This document shows, piece after piece, positions 54,163-62,534 of a stretch of 64,000 bases of DNA. Position numbers and translations under genes: made by a program. A model generated the notes under the pieces. That model was not told the origin of the DNA, ran no database searches, and saw only the letters and a list, made by a program, of their open reading frames with translations. How positions within the stretch are numbered: position 1 is the first letter of the stretch; every line of letters starts with the position of its first letter. Origin of the DNA: an uncultured Clostridium sp. (GTDB taxonomy: Bacteria; Bacillota; Clostridia; Clostridiales; Clostridiaceae). The stretch is taken from NCBI GenBank assembly GCA_934777095.1, contig CAKVNP010000001.1, positions 19,481-83,480 on the forward strand, in the 5' to 3' direction.

Positions 54163-54198
54163 AAGTAATGCACATCAACAATAGATGATGTGCATTAC
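54163..54198 (-). terminator. Stem-loop between oppA and oppB
   Basis: 12-bp stem GTAATGCACATC (54165-54176) with its complement (54186-54197) and no clear T-run on the minus strand. It more likely protects or trims the oppA mRNA than stops transcription, which would favour excess binding protein. Confidence 0.6.
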
Positions 54199-54213
54199 TA
54201 CTTTTATAATAAA

Positions 54214-55941
54214 TTATTTACCTTGAATATAAGCCCATTTAAATTCATATTTTGATCCAAATGAAGGGAATTGCATTCCTTTAACATAGTTTTGTAAGAA
54301 TGAATATTTATCAGTATAGTATACTGGTGAAAGAACTGCATCTTCTTTAATTAATTTATTTTCTAATTTTTCATACACTTCTTTTCTTTCAGCTTCATCT
54401 GTTATACCTGCTAAAGAATTTAATAATTCATCATATTCTGCATTAGCATATCCAGTGTGGTTATTTCCACCATTTGATTCCCAAATATCTAAGAATGTCA
54501 TTGGATCATCATAGTCAGCAGACCAACCAGTCATAGTAAAGTCATATTCTAATTTGTCCATTGTATCTAAGTAAATTCCCCAATCACCTTGAGTTTCTAC
54601 TGCAATGTTAATACCTAAATTTTGCTTAATTTGTTGTGCTAACCATTCAGCTCTTTGTTTTTGTAATTCTGAATCACCTTGGCAAAGGTAAGTTAATGAA
54701 TATTTACTTAAATCATCAGTTTGAAGTCCTAATTCTGTTAAACCTTCTTTGAATAATTCTTTTAATTTTTCTGGTTTATTTACATAAGTTTTAGCATCTT
54801 CAGCTATAGGTTCTTCTACTTGGTCTCTATATTTTTCATCTCCAAGATTAATAGCAGTAGGAACTATTCCGTAAGCAGATTGATATCTACCAACTAATTC
54901 ATTAGTATATACATCTCTATCTATTGATAATCCGATTGCTTTTCTTATTTTAGCATTGCTTAAGATTCCATCAGCAGTTTTGCTAGTTTGGTTGAAGTAA
55001 AGATAGAATGATCCTGGATCTTCCCCAGTAAACATTTGGAATTCTCCTGCTTCTGCTTGTTGAGTCCATTTTTCAAGATAGTCAGTTTGAGCACCACTTA
55101 TATCTAATTCTTGTCCTTCAAATAATTGAGCTTGAGTAGCAAACTCTTTAACGTTAGTCATATTAACTTTTTCAAGTTTTACTGTATCAGCATCCCAGTA
55201 AGTATCATTTTTAACTAATACCATTGAGTTTCCATTATCCCAGCTTTCTATTTTGAATGGTCCGTTATATACAGTGTCTTTTATTTCACTAGCAAACTTG
55301 TCCCCTAATTTCTCAACTACATCTAATCTAATTGGATTAAATGAAGCATATGAAATCTTTGATAAGATATATGGAACTACTGTCTTTAATTTAATTTCTA
55401 AAGTATAGTCATCAACTGCTTTAATAGCTACATCATCAGCTGATCCTGATCCTGTATTATATTCTTCTGCTCCTACTATATCGTAAGCTAAGAATCCATA
55501 AGCAAAACCGTTATCTGGGTTTAAGATTCTCATAAATGAATCAACATAGTTTTGAGCTACTACTGGTTCCCCATCTGACCATTTTGCATCTTTTCTTAAA
55601 TGGAATGTCCAAGTTAATTGGTCATCTGAAGTTTCCCAACTTTCAGCACCTGCTGGCTGTAATTCGCTAGTTCCATCTTCGTTAGTATATACTCTTACTA
55701 ACCCTTCTTGTACAGCATTTAAGATTGTTGAACTTTCAGAATCAGTACAATCATTTTGATCTAATGTTGCAACATTAAAATAAATTGTATTTAATACTTG
55801 TTCTTTATCTATTTCTGCTGAACTGCTTGCCCCTCCATCGTTATTGCTTCCTGATTTCTTATCATCACTACCACAACCTACAAAAGCAGTTGCTGCTAAA
55901 GATGTTGCTAATACTAATGATAAAAGTCTTCTCTTTTTCAT
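54214..55941 (-). CDS. oppA: Oligopeptide-binding lipoprotein OppA
   Basis: A 575-residue family 5 binding protein with a lipoprotein signal: MKKRR, hydrophobic core, lipobox FVGC (C23). Then AESWETSDDQLTWTFHLRKD and WSDGEPVVAQNYVDS, features of OppA-type proteins. A serine/glycine-rich linker follows the lipidated cysteine. GGGGG precedes the ATG. First gene of the oppABCDF operon, delivering peptides to OppBC. Confidence 0.94.
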   Translation of the reverse strand: MKKRRLLSLVLATSLAATAFVGCGSDDKKSGSNNDGGASSSAEIDKEQVLNTIYFNVATLDQNDCTDSESSTILNAVQEGLVRVYTNEDGTSELQPAGAESWETSDDQLTWTFHLRKDAKWSDGEPVVAQNYVDSFMRILNPDNGFAYGFLAYDIVGAEEYNTGSGSADDVAIKAVDDYTLEIKLKTVVPYILSKISYASFNPIRLDVVEKLGDKFASEIKDTVYNGPFKIESWDNGNSMVLVKNDTYWDADTVKLEKVNMTNVKEFATQAQLFEGQELDISGAQTDYLEKWTQQAEAGEFQMFTGEDPGSFYLYFNQTSKTADGILSNAKIRKAIGLSIDRDVYTNELVGRYQSAYGIVPTAINLGDEKYRDQVEEPIAEDAKTYVNKPEKLKELFKEGLTELGLQTDDLSKYSLTYLCQGDSELQKQRAEWLAQQIKQNLGINIAVETQGDWGIYLDTMDKLEYDFTMTGWSADYDDPMTFLDIWESNGGNNHTGYANAEYDELLNSLAGITDEAERKEVYEKLENKLIKEDAVLSPVYYTDKYSFLQNYVKGMQFPSFGSKYEFKWAYIQGK

Positions 55942-56349
55942 AAATATACCCCCTAATTCTTAAATATATAGTAATAAAGGCCTTTCATATCTTTTTTATG
56001 AAATTAATTACCTTTTTTCTATCACTTGTATGTTTTTCCTTTATTTTCTTATTGGTAATATTTTATAGCTGTTTTGATAACTTGTCAATATTTTTCTTTA
56101 AATGTTATTAATTTGCTATCAAGTTAACGAATTTACACCTATTTTAGTAACATTTAAATTTTTATGAGAATATTTCTATGATAAAAATTATTAAATTAAT
56201 AATAACTTTTCATAATCTTTAACCTTTTTATTAAGAATTGCACACTTTATTTTCCTTTATGCTATAATCATAAAATAAGTATCTAAATTATTAATTTAGC
56301 ACCTTATTTACTAAGAAAATACATAAAATGTGAAGGGAGCTATTATATA
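55942..56349. other. Divergent promoter region between oppA and the RlmI-like gene
   Basis: About 400 AT-rich bases. Beyond two promoters (opp operon at 56060-56088; TATAAT with upstream TGC at 56263-56268 for the methyltransferase gene) I see only short palindromes such as TAAATTATTAATTTA (56283-56297). No riboswitch or coding frame is recognisable. Confidence 0.6.
56060..56088 (-). promoter_or_regulatory. opp operon promoter
   Basis: Minus strand TTGACA (56083-56088), 17-base spacer, TAAAAT (56060-56065), about 120 bases upstream of oppA. Confidence 0.7.
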
Positions 56350-57525
56350 ATGGCAAGTAAATTCTATTTACATAAAGGAAAAAATAAAAAGGCAGAAAAT
56401 GGCCGTCCTTGGATTTATATCGATGAAATAAACGAATATGATGGTGATTATGAAAATGGAGATATAGTTGAAGTATATAACCATAAAAATTACTTTATCG
56501 GTAAGGGATATATTAATGACCAAAGTAAAATAACTATTAGAATTATGACTAGAGATAAAGATGAAGAAATTGATGAATCTTTCTTTAAAAGAAGATTTGC
56601 AGCAGCTTGGGAATATAGAAAAACTGTAATTGATACTTCTTCTTGTAGATTTATATTTGGGGAAGCTGATTTCCTTCCTGGATTAACAATTGATAAATTT
56701 GAAGATTACTATGTAATTCAAATATCTACTTTAGGGATGGATCAATATAGAGATTTAATCGTAAAAATTCTAGTTGAAGACTATCATGCTAAAGGCGTTT
56801 ATGAAAGAAGTGATATAAAGACTAGGGAAATTGAAGGATTAGAACAAAGAAAAGGATTCTTAACTGAACCATTTGATACAGATATTCAAATAGTAGAAAA
56901 CGGAGTTAAGTATATTGTTGATTTAGAAAACGGTCAAAAAACTGGTTTCTTCCTAGACCAAAAAGAAAATAGAGCAGCAATACATAGAATCTGCAAAGGT
57001 AAAGACGTATTAGACTGCTTTACACATACTGGTTCATTTGCTTTAAATGCTGGTATAGCTGGCGCTAAATCAGTATTAGGTATAGATGTATCTCAGCATG
57101 CTGTTGATTGTGCTACTAGAAATTCAGAACTTAATGGACTACAAGATGTAGTAAAGTTTGAGTGCCACAATGCCTTTAATGTTTTAGGAGAATGGTCAAG
57201 AGAAGGAAGACAATATGATGTTGTTATTTTAGATCCTCCAGCCTTCACAAAATCTAGAGGGACTGTAAATGCTGCTATAAGAGGTTATAAAGAAATAAAC
57301 CTTAGAGGTCTAAAAATGGTTAAACCAGGCGGGTATTTTGCAACTTGTTCATGCTCACATTATATGAATGAAGATCAATTAAAGAAAACTGTTCTTGAAG
57401 CTGCCCATGATGCTAGAAGAACATTAAGACAAATCGAAGTAAGAACTCAAAGCTGTGACCATCCAATACTTTGGAATTCAGATGAATCTTACTACTTAAA
57501 ATTTTTCATCTTCCAAGTAGTTTAA
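56350..57525 (+). CDS. Class I rRNA methyltransferase (RlmI-like, 23S rRNA m5C)
   Basis: A 391-residue protein with an N-terminal PUA domain (about 1-75) and a Rossmann methyltransferase domain (about 170-391). VLDCFTHTGSFAL (about 220-232) is the SAM-binding motif, VILDPPAFTKSR (about 291-302) the catalytic DPP segment and TCSCSHYM the motif VI region. RlmI methylates C1962 of E. coli 23S rRNA; the exact target here is inferred. GAAGGGAG precedes the ATG. Single gene with its own terminator. Confidence 0.88.
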   Translation: MASKFYLHKGKNKKAENGRPWIYIDEINEYDGDYENGDIVEVYNHKNYFIGKGYINDQSKITIRIMTRDKDEEIDESFFKRRFAAAWEYRKTVIDTSSCRFIFGEADFLPGLTIDKFEDYYVIQISTLGMDQYRDLIVKILVEDYHAKGVYERSDIKTREIEGLEQRKGFLTEPFDTDIQIVENGVKYIVDLENGQKTGFFLDQKENRAAIHRICKGKDVLDCFTHTGSFALNAGIAGAKSVLGIDVSQHAVDCATRNSELNGLQDVVKFECHNAFNVLGEWSREGRQYDVVILDPPAFTKSRGTVNAAIRGYKEINLRGLKMVKPGGYFATCSCSHYMNEDQLKKTVLEAAHDARRTLRQIEVRTQSCDHPILWNSDESYYLKFFIFQVV

Positions 57526-57539
57526 TAATTTATATAAAT

Positions 57540-57572
57540 AAAGACGCTATTATATTAATAGCGCCTTTATTT
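57540..57572 (+). terminator. Terminator of the RlmI-like gene
   Basis: 13-bp stem AAAGACGCTATTA with its near-complement, TAT loop, followed by a T-rich tail. Confidence 0.85.
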
Positions 57573-57611
57573 TTGCAAGAAAAATGTCAAATGAATGTAT
57601 TCCTTCATTAT

Positions 57612-58265
57612 TTATCCTTCTATAATATTAGTAAGTTCTTTAATTTCGGACTCATTACATCTATAAAATTCATTGTTAATGCTTATATATTCATCTGTAA
57701 TCTTCACCACATAATGGTTATTTCCAATAACCTCCATTGAAATTGCCCAATTTGATATCTCCTGTTTACCACACTTTTCTAGATTCATTGAATTAATGTA
57801 TGCTACAATTTCATTCACTTTATTTTCATCGCTTATTTCTTCATTATTATAAATGATGTATTCTACATTATCATTTATAACAGTCTCTATGCTGTTTTCC
57901 ATGGCCTTGTCTGCCATATCCGATTCTTCTACATAACCGTCATAAGAGCTCTCCATCCTAGGTGATGATTTAGAATTGTCTGTGCTTCCAGAATAATCTA
58001 TTGATTTTGCTATATCAAATGCAGTATTTTCATTCAAAACTTTATTATTCATATCCATAACTACTTTACCTGCAACAAGAATAAATGCTAAACTTGCTGC
58101 TGCAATTATAAATCTCTTTTTTTCTTTTGTCTTATCTTTCTTTATTTCTTTATTATCTAAATTCTTTAATACATCTTCTACTCTTTTATTAAAGGATTCT
58201 GGCAATTTAAACTCTTCATCTTCTTTTCTAGCTTGCTTCTTTAAAAACTCATCAAAATTATCCAT
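57612..58265 (-). CDS. Membrane-bound anti-sigma factor (putative)
   Basis: A 217-residue protein: cytosolic acidic N-terminus (about 1-48), one membrane helix (about 52-70; IIAAASLAFILVAGKVV), and an extracellular domain with serine-rich linker and a mixed C-terminal domain. It overlaps the ECF sigma gene by eight bases, the classic sigma/anti-sigma arrangement. No zinc-binding HxxxCxxC is visible, so it is not a ZAS-type anti-sigma. Function as anti-sigma is inferred from topology and context. Confidence 0.7.
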   Translation of the reverse strand: MDNFDEFLKKQARKEDEEFKLPESFNKRVEDVLKNLDNKEIKKDKTKEKKRFIIAAASLAFILVAGKVVMDMNNKVLNENTAFDIAKSIDYSGSTDNSKSSPRMESSYDGYVEESDMADKAMENSIETVINDNVEYIIYNNEEISDENKVNEIVAYINSMNLEKCGKQEISNWAISMEVIGNNHYVVKITDEYISINNEFYRCNESEIKELTNIIEG

Positions 58266-58803
58266 TTATATCCTCCTTTAATATATTATATAATTTCTGT
58301 TTTGCTCTAGATAACCTAGACTTTACAGTTCCCTCTTTAACATTTAACAACTTTGCTATATCCTTATACTTCATATCCTCAAAATAAAATAGAATTGTTG
58401 TAGTTCTTAATTCATTTTCCAAGGAATTAATTGCATCATATAATGATATATCCTTATATCTATCTTCAACTTTTATAGTTTTAAATTCACTATGATCAAC
58501 AGTGACTTCCCTATTTCGCTTTTTATACAAGGTATTGCTTTCATTTATTACAATTCTAATAAGCCAGGTCTTAAAAAACTTTTCCTCTTTTAATGAACCT
58601 ATATTTTTATATGCTTTTAATATTGCCTCACTTATAGCATCCTCTACATCTTCTTCCTTCTGCAAAATAGCTTTTGAGACTCTATACATAGATGCTTTAT
58701 TTTCCATAATCAGCTTATAAAAAGCATCTTTATCCCCTTTTACTGCCCTTTTTACATTTATATCTACAACCTTTTCCTCATCCCTGTTTAATAAAGGCAC
58801 CAA
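58258..58803 (-). CDS. ECF-type RNA polymerase sigma factor
   Basis: A 181-residue sigma-70 family member with regions 2 and 4 only. Region 2: DVEDAISEAILKAYKNIGSL and FFKTWLIRIVINES. Region 4: SLENELRTTTILFYFEDM and KYKDIAKLLNVKEGTVKSRL. The start is GTG at 58803 with a GGGAGGGAG site about ten bases upstream; an in-frame start one or a few codons away is possible. It is followed by its likely anti-sigma gene. The signal is not evident. Confidence 0.9.
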   Translation of the reverse strand: MVPLLNRDEEKVVDINVKRAVKGDKDAFYKLIMENKASMYRVSKAILQKEEDVEDAISEAILKAYKNIGSLKEEKFFKTWLIRIVINESNTLYKKRNREVTVDHSEFKTIKVEDRYKDISLYDAINSLENELRTTTILFYFEDMKYKDIAKLLNVKEGTVKSRLSRAKQKLYNILKEDING

Positions 58804-58868
58804 CTCTTCACTCCCTCCCTGATTATTAGATTAATTACCTACGTCTTTTGTTCTACTAGTATTGTAAA

Positions 58869-58893
58869 ATAAAAAAGGCCGTAAAACGACCCA
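58869..58893 (-). terminator. Terminator-like hairpin upstream of the sigma gene
   Basis: Minus-strand GGTCG / CGGCC stem with a TTTTA loop and T-rich tail, downstream of the radical SAM gene and R9. It would block read-through into the sigma gene. Confidence 0.65.
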
Positions 58894-58897
58894 TTTT

Positions 58898-59031
58898 TTT
58901 AATGATGAATGATGAGTGATGAATGATGAATTCCGGTTGAAACTCCTTAGGGAGTTTCCAAAAATTGATTTACCTAAACTCCAGAGGAGTTTTTCCTTAA
59001 TTCGTCATTCATAATTCGTAATTCATCATTT
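58898..59031. repeat. Inverted-repeat element, copy R9
   Basis: Arms 58898-58932 and 58997-59031, ATGAATGATGA type. Hairpins GAAACTCC/GGAGTTTC (58939-58958) and AAACTCC/GGAGTTT (58976-58992). Located at the 3' end of the radical SAM gene. Confidence 0.8.
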
Positions 59032-59045
59032 CACTAAGTTCATCA

Positions 59046-59969
59046 CTATTTATAATCTTTTCCTTGCCAGATGTTTCGATCAACTAATTCTTTATCTATT
59101 GCGTTTAGGACTTCCCATTTCTTAAGGCTCCACATTGGCCCAATAAGCGTTGCTCTTGGCGCATCTCCTGTTAGTCTGTGGACTACCATATCTTCTGGAA
59201 TCATTGATATGCCTTTACAAATTAAGTCTATATAATCTTCTTCTGATAGTAATTCAAATTCTCCTCTTTCATACTGTTCAGCCATTTTAGTATTACTCAT
59301 TAAATGCAGTAGATGGAACTTGATTCCTTGAGCACCTGAATGAGCAATATAATCAATCGTCTTCAGCATATCTTCCTTTGTTTCTCCAGGAAGACCAAAG
59401 ATAGAATGAACTACTACTTCAATTCCTCTATCCTGAAGTTTTTTTATGCCTTCTTTAAATACTGAAAAATCATATCCTCTATTGAAGTTTCTTGCTGTTT
59501 CATCATTAATTGTTTGTAAACCAAGCTCAACCCACAGATAAGTTTCCTTATTTATTTCTTCTAACAAATCTAAAACATCATCACCAAGACAATCTGGTCT
59601 AGTAGCTATAGATAAGCCCACTACATTATCTTCCTGTAAAGCTTGTTTATATTTTTCTCTTAACTCATCAACTGGTGCATATGTATTTGTATAAGCCTGA
59701 AAATAAGCTATATACTTTCCTTTGCTCCATTTCTTTTCCATAATCTTTTTTCTATCTTCAAATTGCTCAGTTATGGTAAGAACTCTGCTTCCTGCAAAAT
59801 CTCCTGAACCTTGAGAACTACAGAATGTACATCCACCTCTAGCTACCTTTCCATCTCTATTAGGACATGTAAATCCACCATCTAATGCTATTTTATATAT
59901 TTTTTCATTAAATTTATTTCTTAGGAAATAATTTAAACTATGATATCTCTTTCCATTCCACTCTTTCAT
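59046..59969 (-). CDS. Radical SAM protein, TIGR01212/YtqA type
   Basis: A 307-residue radical SAM enzyme. The cysteines are in TCPNRDGK...GGCTFC, with 14 residues between the first and second, as in this family. SRVLTITEQF, FQAYTNTYAP and GLQTINDETARNFNRG are further family segments. ATG at 59969 has GAAGGTGA upstream; an in-frame start at 59984 exists. Substrate unknown. Single gene. Confidence 0.88.
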   Translation of the reverse strand: MKEWNGKRYHSLNYFLRNKFNEKIYKIALDGGFTCPNRDGKVARGGCTFCSSQGSGDFAGSRVLTITEQFEDRKKIMEKKWSKGKYIAYFQAYTNTYAPVDELREKYKQALQEDNVVGLSIATRPDCLGDDVLDLLEEINKETYLWVELGLQTINDETARNFNRGYDFSVFKEGIKKLQDRGIEVVVHSIFGLPGETKEDMLKTIDYIAHSGAQGIKFHLLHLMSNTKMAEQYERGEFELLSEEDYIDLICKGISMIPEDMVVHRLTGDAPRATLIGPMWSLKKWEVLNAIDKELVDRNIWQGKDYK

Positions 59970-60034
59970 CTTTTCACCTTCCATATGAAATGCAACTTTT
60001 CCTGCATACGCAGTAAATCTTTCATTTGATAAAT

Positions 60035-60065
60035 TAATGGAAAATTGAAAATCAATTTTCCATTA
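60035..60065 (-). terminator. Hairpin downstream of the lipoprotein gene
   Basis: Perfect 13-bp stem TAATGGAAAATTG / CAATTTTCCATTA with a 5-base loop; T-rich but without a clean T-run on the minus strand. Confidence 0.7.
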
Positions 60066-60116
60066 AACATTTCTTTATATTTAATCTAAACCTATTATAA
60101 ATTACTTAACTTGTTA

Positions 60117-61187
60117 TTACAATTTTTTAATTTCCTGTGTTTCTATATTAAAGCTATATTCTCCTGATTCAGCTTTTTGATCTTCACCGTATGCTGTAGC
60201 TTTAAATTTTATTTCATCACCTTCAAAACTTACTGCTTCTAATTCATATTTACTATTATCAAACATTTCTTTTATATTATCGCCTATCATTTCTCCTTCT
60301 TCTGCATTATAAAGATTAAACTGCTTTTTCTCATTTTGAGAATAATTTACGGCTAAAGTATTTTCCTTAGATGAAAATATATAGTTATTAATAGTAATAT
60401 CCTTTAATAAATCTATACTTACCACCTTAGTTGCAATAGGTTTTTCTAAAAGTTCCTCTAAATCTTCAATATTATTGCTGCCTGAAACATTTGATGATGA
60501 AGCATCATTTTCAGCCATTGCCTGCGCACTATCCTCAATATCTACAACACAGATATAATTACTGCTGCCATCTGTAGTTGAAATAGCTACCTTTTTGCCA
60601 CTAAAACTTAAAGCTACTTTGCCAAATTTATCAGTAGGAACTTTCTGCTTGTAAAGCATAATCTTATTATTAGACAAATATGTATCCTTTGGTAGGCTAT
60701 CTAGATTTACCACAAGGCTGCTGTTTCCTTTTTCCTCTTCTACTATTCTTAATGATTTATTTTTAACGTACAATTCTTTTTTTGATTGTGCTTTTACACT
60801 GGTAATCAAATATTGATCATTAATCTTTTCGACTTTTATTGTATATGTTTCTAAATCACTTTTAGGTTCAACTGATGATGTCCTAATAACATTAAATAAA
60901 TAATATGTATGATCTTTTCCATCTACCCAATAATCCTTATTATAGGAAGAAATCTCTGAAACTCCCTCACTTATATTTTCACTCCCATCAATAAGCTCTT
61001 GAGAACATAGTTTATTTGCCGAAGAGATGTCTCCCTGCTTAATATTAGCTAAATACTCTTTACTTATATCAAATCCAGCCTGTGTATCAAACAAATCTAT
61101 ATTTGATGATTGCTGGCTGCTTTCACATCCTACAAAAGAAATTGTCATGGCAAACAATAAAAATACTGCTTTAATTCTTTTATTCAT
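60117..61187 (-). CDS. Putative lipoprotein of unknown function
   Basis: A 356-residue protein with lipoprotein signal (MNKRIK, lipobox FVGC with C21). The first part (about 30-130) resembles a small cystatin/NTF2-like domain of secreted clostridial proteins; the rest is beta-rich with a serine/asparagine-rich insert (SSSNVSGSNNIEDLEE). ATG at 61187 with GGGAGGG is preferred over an in-frame start at 61250. It diverges from the YkvI-like gene. Not recognised further. Confidence 0.75.
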   Translation of the reverse strand: MNKRIKAVFLLFAMTISFVGCESSQQSSNIDLFDTQAGFDISKEYLANIKQGDISSANKLCSQELIDGSENISEGVSEISSYNKDYWVDGKDHTYYLFNVIRTSSVEPKSDLETYTIKVEKINDQYLITSVKAQSKKELYVKNKSLRIVEEEKGNSSLVVNLDSLPKDTYLSNNKIMLYKQKVPTDKFGKVALSFSGKKVAISTTDGSSNYICVVDIEDSAQAMAENDASSSNVSGSNNIEDLEELLEKPIATKVVSIDLLKDITINNYIFSSKENTLAVNYSQNEKKQFNLYNAEEGEMIGDNIKEMFDNSKYELEAVSFEGDEIKFKATAYGEDQKAESGEYSFNIETQEIKKL

Positions 61188-61325
61188 AATATTCCCTCCC
61201 TTAACATACTTCTCTCTATATTTTCCCTTATAAAAATCAGGCTTATACATAAATAAAAGAATAATTCTAATGTAAACTCTATATATTTAATTGAGATGGT
61301 AATTTTTATAGGGGGGGAAATAGTC

Positions 61326-62393
61326 TTGAAGAAAGATATACATAAAATTCTTCAAATTGCATTTGTGTTTATCGGAACTATTGTAGGTGCCGGACTGGCA
61401 TCTGGTAAAGAAATAACTCAATTTTTTACGTCCTATGGATTAGTAAGTTTTTTAGGAATATTCTTCTGTGGCCTATTTTATATCATAATGGGTTCCATAA
61501 TTTCAAAGATAAGTATTAAATATGAACTTAATTCCTATAGCGATGTTATTAAAATCATCAGCCCTAACATCCTTGGAAAATTTACTGGAGTAATTACAAC
61601 ATTTTATCTTATTTCTAGCGCCTCAATAATTTTAGCTGGCTGTGGAGCATTGATAAATCAATTTTTTGGTATTCCAAAGATAGTAGGTAGCTTAATAATG
61701 TTATGTTTAGCCTGCTTCTTTTTACTAAGAGGTACAAACGGACTCATAGAAGTAAATTCATTTATTGTTCCAGCCCTGCTTTCTACTATAACTCTTATGT
61801 TTATTTTATATATTGTATTTTGCAGGGATATGCTCAGTATTAAATATATCAGTGAATTTACACCACCTAAAAGTGGCATAGTAATTTCTACTATATTATA
61901 CTGTGGCTACAATATCCTCTGCTGCTCTGGAGTACTAGTTCCCTTAAGCAATGAAACAAAAAGTACAAAGAATATGGTATATGGAATTGCCGTAGGTGCT
62001 TTAGGCCTAACTTTTCTTTCTTCAATCATCAATATTTTATTATTAGTTAATCAGCCTTATATATATAAATATGAAATTCCATTGCTTTTATCTGCCCAAA
62101 GATTTGGCAATATAATTCAAGCACTTCTTTTAGTCATAATATGGCTTGAAATGTTTTCTACAGAAGTTTCTGATGTGTATTCAATCAGCAAGACACTTGA
62201 ACAGACTTTTAAAGTTCCTTTCAAAAAAGGTATATTTATAGTTTTAGCAGTTGCCCTGCCAATATCACAAATTGGCTTCAGCAATTTAATTTCAACTCTT
62301 TATCCTATGTTTGGCGTACTTAGTTTAATTTTTATCTCACAATGCGTATACTTCTATTATAAACACAAAGAAGAATTTAAAATAAAAAATTAA
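61326..62393 (+). CDS. YkvI-family membrane protein (LeuT-fold transporter-like)
   Basis: A 355-residue protein with about ten membrane segments. FVFIGTIVGAGLASGKEITQFF near the start is the glycine-rich first helix shared with YkvI and amino-acid/APC-type transporters. I chose TTG at 61326 because a run of seven G (61311-61317) forms the ribosome site eight bases upstream; ATG at 61296 would place that site inside the gene. Substrate unknown. It is followed by R10 and the convergent SleC-like gene. Confidence 0.82.
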   Translation: MKKDIHKILQIAFVFIGTIVGAGLASGKEITQFFTSYGLVSFLGIFFCGLFYIIMGSIISKISIKYELNSYSDVIKIISPNILGKFTGVITTFYLISSASIILAGCGALINQFFGIPKIVGSLIMLCLACFFLLRGTNGLIEVNSFIVPALLSTITLMFILYIVFCRDMLSIKYISEFTPPKSGIVISTILYCGYNILCCSGVLVPLSNETKSTKNMVYGIAVGALGLTFLSSIINILLLVNQPYIYKYEIPLLLSAQRFGNIIQALLLVIIWLEMFSTEVSDVYSISKTLEQTFKVPFKKGIFIVLAVALPISQIGFSNLISTLYPMFGVLSLIFISQCVYFYYKHKEEFKIKN

Positions 62394-62397
62394 GCAG

Positions 62398-62530
62398 TTA
62401 ATTATGAATGATGAATTAAGAATGACGAATGCATGTTGAAACTCCTTCGGGAGTTTCTTTATTTTAAATTATTAAAACTCCGTAGGGGTTTTTTCCCTAA
62501 TTCATCATTCATCATTCATCATTCATCACT
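62398..62530. repeat. Inverted-repeat element, copy R10
   Basis: Starts four bases after the transporter stop and ends four bases before the next (convergent) stop. Arms 62398-62431 and 62498-62530. Hairpins GAAACTCC-TTCG-GGAGTTTC (62438-62457, a TTCG tetraloop) and AAAACTCC/GGGGTTTT (62474-62492). Confidence 0.82.
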
Positions 62531-62534
62531 ACTG

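Noticed and set aside
2267-62530. ATGAAT-type repeats as CRISPR arrays
   Set aside because: The units are short, degenerate and adjacent, without regular unique spacers or cas genes.
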